Shown: one piece after another, positions 27,343 through 39,343 of the stretch
Position numbering within the stretch: the first letter of the stretch is position 1
Layout: the number at the start of each line of letters is the position of its first letter
NCBI RefSeq assembly: GCF_018449605.1
Contig: NZ_JAAVUW010000002.1
Span: forward strand, 310,001 to 374,000
DNA length: 64,000 bases
Source: Luteibacter sp. dw_328
Lineage (GTDB): Bacteria; Pseudomonadota; Gammaproteobacteria; Xanthomonadales; Rhodanobacteraceae
Direction of reading: 5' to 3'
The notes under the pieces: generated by a model
Seen by the model: only the letters and a program-made list of their open reading frames with translations
Told to the model about the DNA's origin: nothing
Database searches by the model: none
Program-made: the position numbers and the translations under genes

Positions 27343-27425
27343 TGTAGGAGCCGATTCATCGGCGATCCCGCGGCAGCGGGCCAGGTCATCGCGACCTGGT
27401 TTTCGCCGATGAATCGGCTCCTACA
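27343..27425. repeat. REP pair (GTAG family A) between hisI and rluB
   Basis: Inverted 23-base arms (27343-27365 and 27403-27425), each built as TGTAGGAGC plus a CCGATTCATCGG hairpin plus CGA, flank two further small hairpins (CCCGC/GCGGG at 27367-27380 and CCAGGTC/GACCTGG at 27381-27399). It fills the gap between convergent genes. Elements with the GTAG head are known in Stenotrophomonas and relatives as REPs mobilised by RAYT proteins. Confidence 0.85.
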
Positions 27426-27433
27426 GGTCCTGA

Positions 27434-29071
27434 TTAACGGTTGCCGCCGCGGTTTCCACCGCCGCCGCTGCGATTGCCGCCACCGCCACCGCCGCCGGGA
27501 CGGCCACCGCCACCGGGACGACCGCCCGGACGTGCGCCACCGCCGCCGCCCGGGGCACGATTGCCACCGCCGCCGCTACGGTTGCCGTTGGCGCCGCCGC
27601 CGCTGGCGCGATTGCCACCGCCGCCACCGGCCGCGCGGTTGCCGCCGAAGCCGCCACCGCCACCCGGGGCGCGATTGCCGCCACCGCCCGGTGCGCCGCC
27701 CGTACGCGGGCCACGATTACCGCCGCCACCGCCGTCGAAGCGTGCGCCGCCGCCGGTACGATTGCCGTCGGCACGACCCGGACCGCCCTGGCCCGGCGCG
27801 CGATTGCCGCCGCCTGCACCCGGGCCGCCAGCACGGCCGGCCGGACGCGGACCACGGTTGCCCGGTGCGCCGCCTGCTGCATTTCCGCCACCGGTGCGGC
27901 TGTCGCCGGCAAACCAGGTGCGAGGCGACGGCAGTTCCTGGCCCGGCGCGACGCGACGCGAGCGCTGGCCACCGGCCGCACCACCGCCCCGCTCGGGACG
28001 AGCGACATTGCCGTTTACTTCGCGGCGCGGTGCGCCGCCCTGGCCACCGCCGCCACCCGGGCGACCACGACCACCGCCAGCGCCACCCCGGCCGCCACGC
28101 GGATTGTCATCGCGCAGGCGATCGAAAGCGGTGAGCTCACGGGCTTCGTCGTGACGACCCGAGCTCCAGGCACCTGCCGGACGACCGTCCGGCTTGTACT
28201 CGGTCACATGACGCGGGGCGCGACGCTGATGCACGACGGCGCTCAGGGTGAGCACGGCGCCCGGGGCGCCGAGGCCTGCGCGCGTGCGCAGTTCCTTGAT
28301 CGCGGCTTCGTCGAGATTGTCGCTGTCGCCGCGACGGAGGGCGCGCGGAAGCTCCACGGTGCCGTAGCGGATGCGCTTGAGGCGGCTTACCAGGAAACCC
28401 TGCGAATCCCACAGGCGACGGACTTCGCGGTTGCGACCTTCGCGAATGGTGACGCGGAACCAGCTGTGGCTACCGCCGCGGCTGATCGTGGCGATCTCGT
28501 CGAAGCGGGCGGGGCCGTCTTCGAGTTCGACACCCGCCTTCAGGCGTTCGATGGTCTCGTCGGGCACCTCGCCATGGACACGGCAAAGGTACTCGCGCTC
28601 GAGGCCGCTCTTGGGATGCATCAGCGCGTTGGCAAGTTCGCCGTCGGTGGTGAGCAGGAGCAGGCCGGTGGTGTTTATGTCGAGGCGACCCACGGCGACC
28701 CAGCGCGCACCCTTCAGGCGCGGCAGCTGTTCGAACACGGTGGGACGGCCTTCGGTGTCTTCGCGAGTCGTTACCACGCCTTCCGGCTTGTGATAGACGA
28801 TCACTTCGGCGTCGTTACGGCTGTCGGTGGCGACGACGAACTGCTTGCCGTCGACGACTACGCGATCACCGGCATGGACGCTCGAGCCGATGGTGGCGGC
28901 GGTGCCGTTGACTTCGACTTCGCCCGCCTGGATGCGCTGTTCGAGCATGCGGCGCGAGCCGAGGCCGGCGTTGGCCAGGACTTTGTGCAGGCGCTCTTCG
29001 AGCACGGTGCCATCGTCGGGACGGCTTTCGCCGCGCTTAAGGGATAGAACGGAACGTTGCGGCGCACTCAT
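27434..29071 (-). CDS. rluB: 23S rRNA pseudouridine synthase RluB with long Gly/Arg/Asn-rich tail
   Basis: This 545-residue enzyme modifies a uridine of 23S rRNA near the peptidyl-transferase centre. It has an S4 RNA-binding domain (about 24-70) and an RsuA/RluB catalytic domain with the Asp in GRLDINTTGLLLLT (D131) and EGRNREVRRLWDSQG later. The enzyme core ends near residue 290. The remaining ~220 residues are low-complexity GGGGNR, RGG and GGNRAP repeats, probably disordered and RNA-binding. Tails exist in xanthomonad RluB, but this one is very long. The gene follows scpB with a 4-base overlap. Confidence 0.93.
   Translation of the reverse strand: MSAPQRSVLSLKRGESRPDDGTVLEERLHKVLANAGLGSRRMLEQRIQAGEVEVNGTAATIGSSVHAGDRVVVDGKQFVVATDSRNDAEVIVYHKPEGVVTTREDTEGRPTVFEQLPRLKGARWVAVGRLDINTTGLLLLTTDGELANALMHPKSGLEREYLCRVHGEVPDETIERLKAGVELEDGPARFDEIATISRGGSHSWFRVTIREGRNREVRRLWDSQGFLVSRLKRIRYGTVELPRALRRGDSDNLDEAAIKELRTRAGLGAPGAVLTLSAVVHQRRAPRHVTEYKPDGRPAGAWSSGRHDEARELTAFDRLRDDNPRGGRGGAGGGRGRPGGGGGQGGAPRREVNGNVARPERGGGAAGGQRSRRVAPGQELPSPRTWFAGDSRTGGGNAAGGAPGNRGPRPAGRAGGPGAGGGNRAPGQGGPGRADGNRTGGGARFDGGGGGNRGPRTGGAPGGGGNRAPGGGGGFGGNRAAGGGGGNRASGGGANGNRSGGGGNRAPGGGGGARPGGRPGGGGRPGGGGGGGNRSGGGGNRGGNR
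27437..28102 (-). repeat. Low-complexity GC-rich repeat encoding the RluB tail
   Basis: About 665 bases of imperfect repeats of GGC/GGT/CGC/AAT codons encode the Gly-Arg-Asn tail (residues about 324-545). Such DNA can slip during replication, so its length is likely to vary between strains. The reading frame is kept throughout, which argues for selection on the protein. Confidence 0.75.
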
Positions 29072-29919
29072 GCGCGTGACTCCTCAGTATCTTCTTCGGC
29101 ATCGTCTTTGGCGACGTCGCCTTCGGGGTTCTCTGCCTCTTCGGCAGTGGCGGAAGCCGCGGCGACGTCGTCGCCGGCAGGCAGCTGGTTCGCGATCTCG
29201 ACCTCATCGTCCTGTGCGGACGGGGCCTCGATGGCGGGTGTTTCTTCGATCGTCATGGCCTCGGCCACGACATCATCGGTGTCTTCGGTATTCGTGGGGC
29301 TTTCGTTGTCCGGATCGATCGACAGGGTGGCACCGACGCGTGCGTGCGCGGGAATACCATCACCTTCGAACCGCAATTGCGGGTTGATGTCTTCGAGGTC
29401 GCGAATCTCCGAAAGCGGGGGCAGGGCATCCAGCGACTTCAGGCTGAAGTAATCGAGAAATCCCCGGGTGGTTCCGAACAGGGCCGGCTTGCCGGGAACA
29501 TCGCGATGGCCGACGACGCGGATCCATTCGCGTTCCTCGAGCGTCTTGATGATGTTCGAGGAGACCACCACGCCACGGATCTGTTCGATTTCCGGGCGGG
29601 TAATCGGCTGGCGGTAAGCGATCAGGGCCAGCGTTTCGAGCAGTGCGCGGGAATAGCGACTGGGTTTTTCGGACCACATTCGCGACACCCAGCCATGAAC
29701 ATCCCGACGGACCTGGTAACGCCAGCCCGACGCGACTTCGATCAACTCGACGCCGCGACCGTCGCAGTCGTGCGTGAGGGAGGCGAGCGCGACCACGATA
29801 TCGTCCGTGGTCACTTCGTCCTCGTCGCCGAAGATCGCCTTCAACTGCGCGATCGTCATCGGCTGGGTCGACGCCAGCAGCGCCGCTTCCACGATGGGTT
29901 TCAGTTGTTCGGGTTGCAT
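29068..29919 (-). CDS. scpB: Segregation and condensation protein B
   Basis: This 283-residue protein has two winged-helix domains in about residues 1-185 (IVEAALLASTQPMTIAQL, ALLETLALIAYRQPITRPEIE, RDVPGKPALFGTTRGFLDYF). ScpB binds ScpA and SMC to form the chromosome condensin. The C-terminal ~90 residues are Glu/Asp/Ala-rich and acidic, longer than in most ScpB. It lies 64 bp after scpA and overlaps rluB by ATGA, the usual scpA-scpB-rluB order. Confidence 0.95.
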   Translation of the reverse strand: MQPEQLKPIVEAALLASTQPMTIAQLKAIFGDEDEVTTDDIVVALASLTHDCDGRGVELIEVASGWRYQVRRDVHGWVSRMWSEKPSRYSRALLETLALIAYRQPITRPEIEQIRGVVVSSNIIKTLEEREWIRVVGHRDVPGKPALFGTTRGFLDYFSLKSLDALPPLSEIRDLEDINPQLRFEGDGIPAHARVGATLSIDPDNESPTNTEDTDDVVAEAMTIEETPAIEAPSAQDDEVEIANQLPAGDDVAAASATAEEAENPEGDVAKDDAEEDTEESRA

Positions 29920-29983
29920 AGGCCTTCGGGTTTACCGCGCGTATGGCGCGGATCGGTTCGATGTTCGTGGCCCTCATGGGCCT

Positions 29984-30865
29984 TCAGGCGAGCGCCTCTT
30001 CGGGCTCGGCATCACTCAGTACCTTCGTCTTCAGGTAAATCGGCCCGAGGGCTTCTTCCTGGACGATCTCGACGAGCATTTCCTTGGCCAGTTCGAGCAT
30101 GGCGAGGAAGGTGACAACGACCCCGAGTCGACCTTCCGTCACGTCGAACAGCGTTTCAAAACGGTGGAACCCGCCGCGACCCAGCGACTCGAGCAGGTCG
30201 CCCATGCGCTGGCGCACGCTGAGCGGTTCGCGCTGGATCGCATGGTGCGTGAACAGATCGGCCCGACCGAGCACGTCCTTGAGCGCGAGCAACATCTCCT
30301 TGAGGTCCAGCGGGGGTGGTACCCGCACCACGTTGTGTTCGCCGACGAAGGCATGCACCACGGTGGTATCGCGTTCCAGGCGCGGCATCTCTTCGATATC
30401 GGCCGCAGCCCGCTTGAAGCGTTCGTATTCCTGCAGGCGGCGAACCAGCTCCGCTCGCGGGTCGTCTTCCAGGCCTTCCTCGGCCGGCGGCCGGGGCAGC
30501 AGCAACCTGGACTTGATCTCCGCAAGGATCGCGGCCATCAGCAGGTATTCCGCCGCGAGCTCCAGTCGCATCACCTCGCGCATCATGTCGATGTAGTCCA
30601 TGTACTGCCGGGTGATTTCGGCGACAGGGATGTCGAGGATGTCCAGATTCTGCCGGCGGATCAGGTAAAGCAGCAGGTCGAGTGGCCCTTCGAACGATTC
30701 GAGGATGACCTCGAGCGCGTCCGGCGGAATGTACAGGTCCTGCGGCATTTGCATCACTGCCTGCCCGCGCACGAGCGCGAGGGGCATTTCCTGCTGCTGC
30801 GGGACACCTGCAAAGGCACCCTGGGTTTTTTCGACCACCTGAACTTCGGTTGTCTCGTTAGTCAT
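29984..30865 (-). CDS. scpA: Segregation and condensation protein A (kleisin)
   Basis: This ~293-residue kleisin bridges the two SMC heads. The N-terminal domain has the characteristic LESFEGPLDLLLYLIRRQ, then LDILDIPVAEITRQYMDYI. The C-terminal winged helix carries VVVTFLAMLELAKEMLVEI. The ATG at 30865 is chosen; a GTG two codons upstream (30871) is also possible and neither has a clear SD. It starts the scpA-scpB-rluB unit and is divergent from dinB. Confidence 0.93.
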   Translation of the reverse strand: MTNETTEVQVVEKTQGAFAGVPQQQEMPLALVRGQAVMQMPQDLYIPPDALEVILESFEGPLDLLLYLIRRQNLDILDIPVAEITRQYMDYIDMMREVMRLELAAEYLLMAAILAEIKSRLLLPRPPAEEGLEDDPRAELVRRLQEYERFKRAAADIEEMPRLERDTTVVHAFVGEHNVVRVPPPLDLKEMLLALKDVLGRADLFTHHAIQREPLSVRQRMGDLLESLGRGGFHRFETLFDVTEGRLGVVVTFLAMLELAKEMLVEIVQEEALGPIYLKTKVLSDAEPEEALA

Positions 30866-31180
30866 CGGCACACGTCAGAAGGGTCGCGACTGCGACCAGG
30901 AACGTAACAATCGATGCCGTCCGGCGGCTATACCGCCACCTCGCCCGGCATGCCACGCATCGTCGCTGACGAGCGAAGGGCATTGCCGCTGGACACCCCA
31001 GGAGGGTCACCGCCTGTGAAAGATCGTCGGGAGCGGTCCGCTCACGGTCCAGAACCACGGACCGGTGAGGGCATGACGCCCGAATAAGTTCACCCGATTG
31101 ACGACAGGGTATCGCCTGCGCCCGCCCAAGTCCAGCGGGCTGCCTGCCGGGTGCCCCACGGTTCCGGCACAATATCGCTC
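30866..31180. other. scpA/dinB divergent intergenic region with stem-loop
   Basis: No gene is seen in these 315 bases. A hairpin at 31041-31069 has 10 paired bases (CTCACGGTCC with GGACC-G-GTGAG, one bulged G) and an 8-base loop, without a T-run. A TTGACG at 31098-31103 could be a -35 for dinB, but I find no good -10 at the right distance. No LexA-type box is evident upstream of dinB. Confidence 0.4.
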
Positions 31181-32368
31181 ATGCAGCAGGCCCCCCGCGC
31201 GATCATCCATGTCGACATGGACGCTTTCTATGCGTCCGTGGAGGAACTGGACGACCCCAGCCTGGTCGGCAAGCCGGTGATCGTGGCCGGCCTGGGGCGT
31301 CGCGGGGTGGTTTCTACCTGTAACTACGTGGCCCGCACGTATGGGGTCCGGTCGGCCATGCCCACCTCCGAAGCGCGTCGCCGCTGCCCCGACGGCATCT
31401 ATATCTTTCCCCGTCACGCCCGTTACGCCGAAATTTCTGAGATCGTCTTCTCGGTGTTCGGTGAGGTCACGCCGATGATCGAGGGCCTCTCGCTGGACGA
31501 GGCTTTCCTCGACGTCACTGCCAGCCTGCGATTGTTCGCCTCGATCGAGGCCATTGGCCGTCGGGTCAAGCAGGCCATCCGTGAGCGCACGGGCCTGAAC
31601 GCCTCGGTCGGCATGGCGCACAACAAGCTGTTGGCCAAGCTGGCCAGTGAGCTGTCCAAGCCGGATGGGTTCCTGCACATCCATCCCGAGGAAGTGCAGG
31701 GCTACCTCGATCCCCTGCCGATCGGGCGCATGTGGACCGTCGGCAAGGTGGCCGAGGAGTCCCTGCACAAGGTCGGCATTCGCACCATCGGCGACCTGAT
31801 CCGCGCCGATGCCTGGCGGCTGAACAAAGCCGTCGGCGAGCGCCATGCGGCCCAGTTGCGTCAGTTGTGTCTGGGCGAGGACAGGCGGCCGGTGGTGACG
31901 GATGCTCCCGAGGTGTCGATCGGTTCCGAATGGACCTTCGACATCGACGTGGAAGCGTTGCCGATCGCGGAGGCCTGGCTGTTACGTCAGTGCGAACGGG
32001 TGGGGGCAAGGGCGCGATCGCGTGGTGTCGACGCCCGTACGGTGTCGGTGAAGCTGCGTGAGCCGCCCTTCGTCACCCATAGCCGGCAGGCACAGTTGCC
32101 CGTTCCCGGCAACGCTACGCCGGAAATCTATGCTGTGGCACGTCGCTTGCTTCACCTGTGGTGGAATCAGCACCCGCGACCGAGGCTCCGACTGCTCGGC
32201 GTGACGCTTTCGGGGTTCGATGCCCGGTACGGCGATGAACAACAGGACATGTTTGCCGCCACGGTCTCGGAAAAACGCTCCGATAGCGTGCAGGACCGGA
32301 TCAACGAGCGCTTTGGCGCCGGTGCCCTGGTTCGCGCGGGTGTACTGAAGACGCGCGGGAGCGAGTGA
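31181..32368 (+). CDS. dinB: DNA polymerase IV (Y-family translesion polymerase)
   Basis: This 395-residue error-prone polymerase bypasses damaged bases. The palm residues are visible in IIHVDMDAFYASVEELDDP (first Asp) and in LSLDEAFLDVT (catalytic Asp-Glu). A helix-hairpin-helix region (IGRMWTVGKVAEESLHKVGI) and the little-finger domain follow. I prefer ATG 31181, directly before this motif, to a GTG ten codons upstream. A C-terminal beta-clamp peptide is likely in the QQDMFAA region. Confidence 0.95.
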   Translation: MQQAPRAIIHVDMDAFYASVEELDDPSLVGKPVIVAGLGRRGVVSTCNYVARTYGVRSAMPTSEARRRCPDGIYIFPRHARYAEISEIVFSVFGEVTPMIEGLSLDEAFLDVTASLRLFASIEAIGRRVKQAIRERTGLNASVGMAHNKLLAKLASELSKPDGFLHIHPEEVQGYLDPLPIGRMWTVGKVAEESLHKVGIRTIGDLIRADAWRLNKAVGERHAAQLRQLCLGEDRRPVVTDAPEVSIGSEWTFDIDVEALPIAEAWLLRQCERVGARARSRGVDARTVSVKLREPPFVTHSRQAQLPVPGNATPEIYAVARRLLHLWWNQHPRPRLRLLGVTLSGFDARYGDEQQDMFAATVSEKRSDSVQDRINERFGAGALVRAGVLKTRGSE

Positions 32369-32451
32369 ACGCCCATGGTTGCGAGCGAACGCTACGACTG
32401 CGCTAATGTGTCCGTTTGTGACACGCAAGGTAAGTCGTGCGGGGTGCGGTC

Positions 32452-32859
32452 ATGCCGAACTCGACGTATAAGGTGCAGCAGGAACCGGAATGGATGAGTA
32501 CGCAGATGTCTGACAAGGATAGTTCGAACATGCGCTATCGCCACGCGCGGATGAAGGTGCAGACCGCTGTTCTGATGAGCCGCGGCGGCGAAGCGCACCC
32601 GACCGACCTGGTCGACATCTCGGCGACAGGGGCCATGTTGCGCCGCCCGCTTGGCTGGCGCGGGGAGCCCGGCCAGACCTGGATTCTCGACATGGTGTTC
32701 GGTCACGACCTGCATATTCATATGGAAGCTATGGTTGCGCGTGTGTCGGCGCGGCAGATCGGCATGGCTTATACGCTTATTCCCGAGGATAAGCAGGCGC
32801 CGTTGTGGGAGTTGCTGGGCGGGTATGCGGATACGCTCGAAGAGTGGAAGGACGACTGA
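32452..32859 (+). CDS. PilZ-domain protein
   Basis: This is a ~135-residue single-domain PilZ protein, a c-di-GMP effector family. The Arg-rich segment (MRYRHARMKVQT) corresponds to RxxxR and DISATGAMLRRP to the D/NxSxxG motif, followed by a beta-barrel (QIGMAYTLIPED). Both motifs are close to consensus, so ligand binding is plausible. The start could be GTG 32437, ATG 32452 or a later ATG; ATG 32452 is taken. It stands alone, ending before a shared terminator, so its partner process is unknown. Confidence 0.8.
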   Translation: MPNSTYKVQQEPEWMSTQMSDKDSSNMRYRHARMKVQTAVLMSRGGEAHPTDLVDISATGAMLRRPLGWRGEPGQTWILDMVFGHDLHIHMEAMVARVSARQIGMAYTLIPEDKQAPLWELLGGYADTLEEWKDD

Positions 32860-32879
32860 TCGCTGGCGATGCTCTTACG

Positions 32880-32906
32880 AAAAACCCCGCTCGAGGCGGC
32901 GTTTTT
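32880..32906. terminator. Bidirectional terminator between PilZ gene and fadD
   Basis: AAAAAC-C-CCGC and GCGG-C-GTTTTT form a stem with one C-C mismatch and a short loop, with A and T runs on both sides. It lies between two convergent genes. Confidence 0.75.
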
Positions 32907-32913
32907 ATTCGAA

Positions 32914-34611
32914 TCAGGCCTGCGCCGCTTTCCGTTTGGCCCGATCCTCATCACGCAGCTCGCGACGAAGAATCTTGCCGACGTTCGTCTTCGGCAACGC
33001 ATCGCGGAACTCGATCTGCTTCGGACGCTTGTAGCCGGTGAGGTTCTCGCGGCAGTACTCGCGCAGGGCCTCCTCGGTGAGCGACGGATCCTTGCGAACC
33101 ACGAAGATCTTCACCACTTCGCCCGAGTGCTCGTCGTCGACGCCGACCGCCGCCACTTCGGCCACGCCCGGATGCGCCATGACGATGTCTTCGATCTCGT
33201 TCGGGTACACGTTGAAACCCGAGACCAGGATCATGTCCTTCTTGCGGTCGACGATGTAGATGTAACCGTTGGCATCCATGCGGGCGATGTCGCCGGTACG
33301 CAGCCAGCCGTTCGCGTCGAGCACCTTGGCCGTTTCATCGGGGCGATTCCAATAGCCCTTCATCACCTGCGGACCCTTGATGCACAGCTCGCCCACTTCG
33401 CCAACGGGCAGCACCTGGCCGTCGTCGGTCCAGATCTGCACATAGGTGGAGGGAATGGGCAGGCCGATCGAGCCGTTGTATTCCTTCAGGTCCAGCGGGT
33501 TGATGCAGGCGGCCGGCGAGGTTTCCGTGAGGCCGTAGGCTTCGGCGAGCGTCACGCCGGTGGTCTTCTTCCAGCGCTCCGCCACGGCCCGCTGCACGGC
33601 CATGCCGCCGCCGAGCGAGAGGTGCAGGCCGGAGAAATCGAGGTCGGCAAAGCCCGGGGTATTGAGCAAGCCGTTGAAGAGCGTGTTGACGCCGGTGATG
33701 GCGGTGAAACGCTCCTTCGAGAGCTCCTTGACGAAGCCTTTCATGTCGCGCGGGTTGGTGATGAGCAGGTTGAGCGCGCCCATGCGCGTGAAGACCAGTC
33801 CGTTCGCCGTCAATGAGAAGATGTGGTACAGCGGCAGCGCCGTGACGATGATCTCCTCACCTTCCTTGGCCGAGCCACTGATCCAGGCATCGGCCTGGAG
33901 CATGTTGGCGACCATGTTGCGATGGGTGAGCATCGCGCCCTTGGCGACGCCGGTGGTGCCGCCGGTGTACTGCAGGAAAGCGATATCGTCGTGGCCGACG
34001 TCGGTCTTCGGCATCGGGTGCGACTTACCGCGGGCGAGGGCGTCCTTGAAGCGGACGGCCATCGGCAGTTTATAAGCCGGTACTTCCTTGCGAATACTCT
34101 TCACGACGAAGTTGATGATGTTCCCCTTGGGGAACCCGATCATGTCGCCGACACCGGTGGTGATGACGTTCTTGACCTGGGTGCCGTCCAGCGCCTGCTC
34201 GGCGGTGGCGGCGAAGTTGTCCAGGACAACGAGCACCTTCGCGCCGGAATCTTCCAGTTGGTGATGCAATTCGCGCGTGGTGTAAAGCGGATTGGTGTTG
34301 ACTACCGTCAGGCCGAGGCGCAGGGCGCCGAACAGCACGATCGGATACTGCAACAGGTTCGGCAGCATGATCGCGAGGCGATCACCCTTCTTCAGCCCGA
34401 GTTCGCCAGACAGGTAGCCGGCAAAGGCCGCCGACAGTTCGTCGATCTGCCCATAGGTGAGTACCTTGCCGAAGTTCTTGTAGGCAGGGCGGTCACGAAA
34501 TTTCTGAAAGGACTCTTCGAAGACGGCCGCCACGGAGCGGTACGCGTTGACGTCGATGTCGGCGGGAATGCCGGCCGGATAGTGGTCAAGCCACGGACGC
34601 TCAATGCTCAT
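32914..34611 (-). CDS. fadD: Long-chain fatty acid-CoA ligase
   Basis: This 565-residue AMP-forming ligase activates long-chain fatty acids to acyl-CoA for beta-oxidation and signalling. The P-loop-like motif is [16 protein letters not shown], with the ANL motifs [21 protein letters not shown] and [12 protein letters not shown], and the C-terminal lysine in [13 protein letters not shown]. The start is ATG 34611 ([14 protein letters not shown]), with GGAG 12 bases upstream; the longer frame is shadow. In xanthomonads the FadD-type RpfB also processes diffusible signal factor, but no rpf genes are here. Confidence 0.93.
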   Translation of the reverse strand: MSIERPWLDHYPAGIPADIDVNAYRSVAAVFEESFQKFRDRPAYKNFGKVLTYGQIDELSAAFAGYLSGELGLKKGDRLAIMLPNLLQYPIVLFGALRLGLTVVNTNPLYTTRELHHQLEDSGAKVLVVLDNFAATAEQALDGTQVKNVITTGVGDMIGFPKGNIINFVVKSIRKEVPAYKLPMAVRFKDALARGKSHPMPKTDVGHDDIAFLQYTGGTTGVAKGAMLTHRNMVANMLQADAWISGSAKEGEEIIVTALPLYHIFSLTANGLVFTRMGALNLLITNPRDMKGFVKELSKERFTAITGVNTLFNGLLNTPGFADLDFSGLHLSLGGGMAVQRAVAERWKKTTGVTLAEAYGLTETSPAACINPLDLKEYNGSIGLPIPSTYVQIWTDDGQVLPVGEVGELCIKGPQVMKGYWNRPDETAKVLDANGWLRTGDIARMDANGYIYIVDRKKDMILVSGFNVYPNEIEDIVMAHPGVAEVAAVGVDDEHSGEVVKIFVVRKDPSLTEEALREYCRENLTGYKRPKQIEFRDALPKTNVGKILRRELRDEDRAKRKAAQA

Positions 34612-34735
34612 GGATCGGACGAACTCCTTCAAAGGGCAGTCGTACGGCGGCCTGTCGTACGATCGCGGCATTGGAGCATACGCGCGCGTATAGCAGCAAG
34701 CCGCAACGCAACGAGACTGCATGAGGGATAACACG

Positions 34736-35167
34736 ATGTCGAAAGCCTGGATAGCACTGGCATTTCTGCTGCTGGCAGCGCTGGCCGGTTGCCGGCACAC
34801 GCCGGACGAGGAACAGGTGCGCAAGGCCATTGCCGCGACGGTCGCGGGGGCCGAGGCGGGGAAGGCCGGCGACACTACGGAAGTCCTCACGGACGACTTC
34901 GATGGCAACACGGGGCAGTTAGACAAGCGGTCGCTCGCCAATCTGGTGCGTGTTTATGCATTACGTGGGCAGTCGATCCACGTTTTGATGGGTCCGATGA
35001 CGATCGAGCCGCGTGGCGAGCGTATCGTCGCGACGTTTACTGTGACGCTCACAGCGGGCGCCGGCGTGCTACCGGACAACGCCGGGGCGTACCAGGTGGA
35101 AACGGGTTGGCGGAAAGACAGTGGTACGTGGCGGTGCTTTACCGCCAGCTGGAAAAAAGCCTTGTAG
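34736..35167 (+). CDS. Small lipoprotein of unknown function
   Basis: This is a 143-residue lipoprotein. A signal peptide ([18 protein letters not shown]) ends in an LAGC lipobox. The mature part resembles the NTF2-like fold in outline ([30 protein letters not shown], then a beta-rich half ending [12 protein letters not shown]), as seen in many small periplasmic xanthomonad proteins. ATG 34736 has GAGGG 8-9 bases upstream and gives the better signal peptide than ATG 34721. No function can be named. Confidence 0.75.
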   Translation: MSKAWIALAFLLLAALAGCRHTPDEEQVRKAIAATVAGAEAGKAGDTTEVLTDDFDGNTGQLDKRSLANLVRVYALRGQSIHVLMGPMTIEPRGERIVATFTVTLTAGAGVLPDNAGAYQVETGWRKDSGTWRCFTASWKKAL

Positions 35168-35178
35168 AAGCGCCGCTT

Positions 35179-35251
35179 TGTGTGGGAACCGCTTCAGCGG
35201 CGATAACCAGGTTGCCGCAAGAACCATCGCCGCTGAAGCGGTTCCCACACA
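35179..35251. repeat. REP pair (family B variant) between lipoprotein gene and acnA
   Basis: Perfect 26-base inverted arms (35179-35204 and 35226-35251) are built on GTGGGAACCGCTTCAGCGG and separated by 21 bases. The head reads GTGGGAAC rather than GTAGGAGC. The pair lies between convergent genes, directly before the acnA terminator. Confidence 0.85.
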
Positions 35252-35279
35252 AAAAAACGCCCCGGCTTTCACCGGGGCG
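35251..35279 (-). terminator. acnA terminator
   Basis: CGCCCCGG and CCGGGGCG (35258-35265, 35272-35279) form an 8-bp GC stem with a 6-base loop, followed by seven T on the minus strand. It lies 15 bases after the acnA stop. Confidence 0.9.
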
Positions 35280-35293
35280 CTTTCAGGGGCTGC

Positions 35294-38044
<2,751 letters not shown>

Positions 38045-38232
38045 GCTGTACTCCTGGCGTGTTCTTAAGCTGGGGAGGCCTGACGCCCCTTGTGGGGACG
38101 CCAAAGCGTCGATTATCGCGCAGTCTGGGCCTTGCGTGCGACCGCCGTGAGACCGGTGACCGGCTAGAATGGCGGGTTCGTGGCGCAGCATGCCGCGCGA
38201 ATTCGGCGGCGAAAGGATGGAGCGGGCGGACG

Positions 38233-39198
38233 ATGGGCGCAAACGTATTTGATGGCACGCAGCGTTCGATGATTTCGATGGCCCTGTCATCGGTGTCCCT
38301 GCGCGACCTCGCCCTGGTCCAGGCGGTGGCCCGCGAGGGCAGCTTCAACAGCGCGGCTCGCGCCATGTACATCAGTCCATCCGGCCTCTCGCACCAGGTG
38401 CAGAAGGTGGAGCAGGCGCTGGGTATGCCGCTGTTCGAGCGCGGCGGTCGACGCGTCGTGCCCACCACCAGCGGCCAGCGATTGCTCGGTTATATCGAGT
38501 CGGTACTGAGCGCGGCCGAGCATCTGGAGCACGCGGCCCGGGCTGGCGACGTCGCTTTCGGCAGCGAACTCCGTCTGGGCGTGCCATCAACGCTCGGGCC
38601 GTACCTGCTTCCCCATTTCATCGAGCCCTTTCCCCTGCGTTTCCCCGGCGCCCGGCTGACCATCTCCGAGGGCAAGCCGCGAGGTCTGCTTCGGCGTCTT
38701 CACGAAGGTGAGCTGGACGCCGTGCTGGCGCCGCCCAGCGCCACGATCACCGGCCTGGAGTCGACGGCGCTCTTCTTCGAACCCTATGAATTGCTGTTGC
38801 AGGCGGGCCATGCCCTGGCCGGCCGCAGCGCCATCGCGCTCACCGAACTGGATGCCGCGGACGCGACGCTGATGGCGGAAAGTCACGGCAACGGCGTGTC
38901 GGACCTCGGCATGCCGGGCGCGGCGCGGCCGGAGCGCATCCAGGACCTGAGCATCGAGAGCCTGGCGACGCTGGTGGCCCTGCGTGGGGGCTACACACTG
39001 GTTCCGATCCTCGCCCACGATCGGTTGGGTTCGATCCCCAATGTCGTGCTGGCGGCGGTGCAGGGGGCGCGGCCGGGGCGCCATATCGCGCTCTACTGGC
39101 GAAGCGCTACGCCGTGGCGGGACGATCTGGCGCGGTTTGGCGATTTGTTGCGGGAGCTGGCCGGGACGATTCCAGGGCTGGATGCGGCCGCGCCGTAA
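38233..39198 (+). CDS. LysR-family regulator, OxyR-like but without cysteine, divergent from acnA
   Basis: This ~321-residue LysR-type regulator has an N-terminal winged helix ([24 protein letters not shown]) and a C-terminal substrate-binding fold. The [20 protein letters not shown] segment is close to that of OxyR. However the position of the OxyR peroxide-sensing Cys reads SHGNGVSD, and the whole protein has no Cys, so it cannot sense peroxide by that disulfide. By position it may regulate acnA. ATG 38233 is used; ATG 38278 is an alternative start. Confidence 0.85.
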   Translation: MGANVFDGTQRSMISMALSSVSLRDLALVQAVAREGSFNSAARAMYISPSGLSHQVQKVEQALGMPLFERGGRRVVPTTSGQRLLGYIESVLSAAEHLEHAARAGDVAFGSELRLGVPSTLGPYLLPHFIEPFPLRFPGARLTISEGKPRGLLRRLHEGELDAVLAPPSATITGLESTALFFEPYELLLQAGHALAGRSAIALTELDAADATLMAESHGNGVSDLGMPGAARPERIQDLSIESLATLVALRGGYTLVPILAHDRLGSIPNVVLAAVQGARPGRHIALYWRSATPWRDDLARFGDLLRELAGTIPGLDAAAP

Positions 39199-39240
39199 CC
39201 GTTGCACGCGGCTCGGTAATCGCTCGCTGTCCGGCAACCG

Positions 39241-39330
39241 CACCCTGCTCGGTAGGAGCCGATTCATCGGCGATGCGGTTCTGCGGCGACCTGGTTATCG
39301 CCGATGAATCGGCTCCTACCAAGCAGGGTG
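39241..39330. repeat. REP pair (family A) with extended flanking arms
   Basis: 34-base inverted arms (39241-39274 and 39297-39330) match with one mismatch. They contain the family A core GTAGGAGCCGATTCATCGG, plus nine extra outer bases (CACCCTGCT with AGCAGGGTG) not present in the other copies. It lies between convergent lysR and hflD. Confidence 0.85.
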
Positions 39331-39343
39331 TTGCAGCGTGACC

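Noticed and set aside
27441-28154. Plus-strand proline-rich open frame across the RluB tail
   Set aside because: It is the antisense image of the Gly-codon repeats (GGN becomes NCC, proline). It has no SD and no protein character apart from the repeat.
38233-39198. OxyR peroxide sensor
   Set aside because: No cysteine in the protein, so the OxyR disulfide switch is impossible.
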